From Theodoxus fluviatilis (lineage: Eukaryota; Mollusca; Gastropoda; Cycloneritida; Neritidae), in assembly GCA_034096865.1 (NCBI GenBank), contig JAWQFJ010006313.1, forward strand, positions 42,501 to 106,500: a stretch of 64,000 nt of DNA, in the 5' to 3' direction. Made by a program: the position numbers and the translations under genes. The notes beneath the pieces were generated by a model, which saw only the letters and a list, made by a program, of their open reading frames with translations, was not told the DNA's origin and did not search any database. Of the stretch, positions 62,901-64,000 are shown piece by piece. Each line of letters begins with the position of its first letter. Position 1 is the stretch's first letter.

Positions 62901-63190
62901 AACTTTATACCGAGCCACTTATCACATTGTACAAATATGTTCATGGCGAAATACACTGTCTGAAGAGGTGTCTTGAGGCCACTTTTGAAAGTGGTCAAGC
63001 ATGTCAAAAACCTCAGGGAGAGAGGAAGCTGGTTCCATTGTCTCGGTTCCACAGCACTGAAGAATCGGTCCCCGAAACCTTTCAGTCTACATTGTGAGAC
63101 CTCTAGAAGTTCATTGTCTGATGACCGGAGCCTCCTTATACTTATAGTTATACAGTCGTGTTTCTTTATGGCATCTGTTAGATATGCAGG
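62880..63190 (-). pseudogene. CR1/L2-like LINE RT C-terminus fragment
   Basis: Minus-strand translation gives KGFGDRFFSAVEPRQWNQLP, LSLRFLTCLTTFKSGLKTPL, the same end-of-ORF2 signature (W-N-x-L-P-x-S-x-R...FKSxLKTxL) as the fragment at 5.4 kb, but a different family. No other LINE domains remain. Confidence 0.7.
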
Positions 63191-63199
63191 GGCTTGATT

Positions 63200-64000
63200 T
63201 GTTACACATTTTTAAACCAAGGAAAGGATTTTGAACTCCATGCACTTGTGAATTGGAAGCCAGTGAAGCTCATGAAACTCTGGTGTTATGTGTGTGAAGA
63301 GTTTGGAGAGGAACCTGACTTCATGTATCAATTCTTTGGCCTTTCTAGCATTGTGTTGTCTTGAAATAACCATTAATTTGACATCCTTAAAAAATGCTAA
63401 TTAGGTTTTGGTAGCCTGTAATTAATAGCTCTGTGATAATTGGATTCATTTGAGATAAAGTTGCAAGAACGCTTGATGAGTGTGTGAGTATGTATGCGTG
63501 TGTATACATACATGTGTGTGTGTGAGAGTGTGTGTGCAAGCAGATTGTGTGAACCAACCTTCAAAGTGACTGGAAAAAGTTAAGACAAGGGGGCCATAGG
63601 TATGCATGTATACTAGGTGCTACTCAGAAAAAGTTAAGTGCCACCTTCCGTTTTTGAATTATTTAAGCAGATTTTTAAAAAAGTAAAAATTACCTTCTCT
63701 GCACAAGACCTGGCTGCTTCATCCTCAGTACTCTTAACATACATGATGTGGTCACAATGGTTACACATCAGCCAAATATCCCATCCCGCAATGTCTCTGG
63801 CAAAACTGCTGTGAACTAAACATGTTGTATACTGTCAAAATTTCCAGCTGGAACAGTGTGTGATGGCATGGGGGCTGCATATTTTTGGGGCTAGAGCAAC
63901 CGCTGAATGGGAAATTTGACAGAAGTTTAATCCCTTTAACACTTCTAGGGTTAATGCCTGTAGGGCTCAGTTTAGATGGACAAGTTTTGTTTTGTTTTGT
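63200..64000. other. No gene recognised
   Basis: AT-rich sequence with a short TG-rich run at about 63480-63535; no supported coding region. Confidence 0.5.

Overview
This is eukaryotic nuclear DNA from an invertebrate, most likely a lophotrochozoan such as a marine mollusc. The evidence is genes with many short exons and consensus GT-AG introns, introns full of microsatellites and minisatellites, and a dense load of piggyBac, hAT, LINE and SINE-type elements. Species level is not supported by anything seen here.

Genes. (1) An unrecognised plus-strand gene at about 1.05-4.55 kb: a large 3' exon (1719-3780) plus one phase-compatible upstream exon (1049-1169). (2) On the minus strand, 19 phase-consistent exons between 33864 and 11568 encode about 802 residues of eIF4G2/DAP5 (MIF4G, linker, MA3, W2 and an acidic C-terminus). 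(3) On the minus strand, five exons between 58570 and 48567 encode a 399-residue DBHS paraspeckle protein of the NONO/PSPC1/SFPQ/NonA type (RRM1, RRM2, NOPS, coiled coil). The N-terminal exons of eIF4G2 and any low-complexity DBHS C-terminus were not found. Both should lie in the repeat block 33.9-48.5 kb, unless the genes are nested or the assembly is misjoined there.

Mobile DNA. 53.7-56.4 kb (DBHS intron 1) holds a complete piggyBac element: TTAA ends, an intact 557-residue transposase with three catalytic Asp, and a Cys/His tail. A decayed second piggyBac family (20.5-24.0 kb) lies in an eIF4G2 intron and shares a TTAA with an adjacent MITE (to 24.67 kb). 29.70-30.90 kb is a mini-hAT whose single open frame joins a BED-type finger directly to the hAT C-terminal domain, without the catalytic core. 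34.13-39.09 kb is a hAT carrying nested insertions. 39.7-45.0 kb is a threefold segmental tandem duplication.

The most abundant repeat is an element of about 0.85-1.1 kb, in roughly eight copies or parts. It is packed with exact TCAAGGTCA motifs, often overlapping as AGGTCA direct repeats with zero spacing. That is the known site of ERR/NR5A receptors (single) and GCNF/NR6A1 (DR0). Several eIF4G2 introns also contain long minisatellites (units of 18, about 12-16, 32, 24 and 79 bp). The 18-bp array is open in all six frames and starts about ten bases beyond a coding splice donor.

Exon borders were read by hand from splice signals, reading-phase agreement and remembered protein families. No alignment or search was run.
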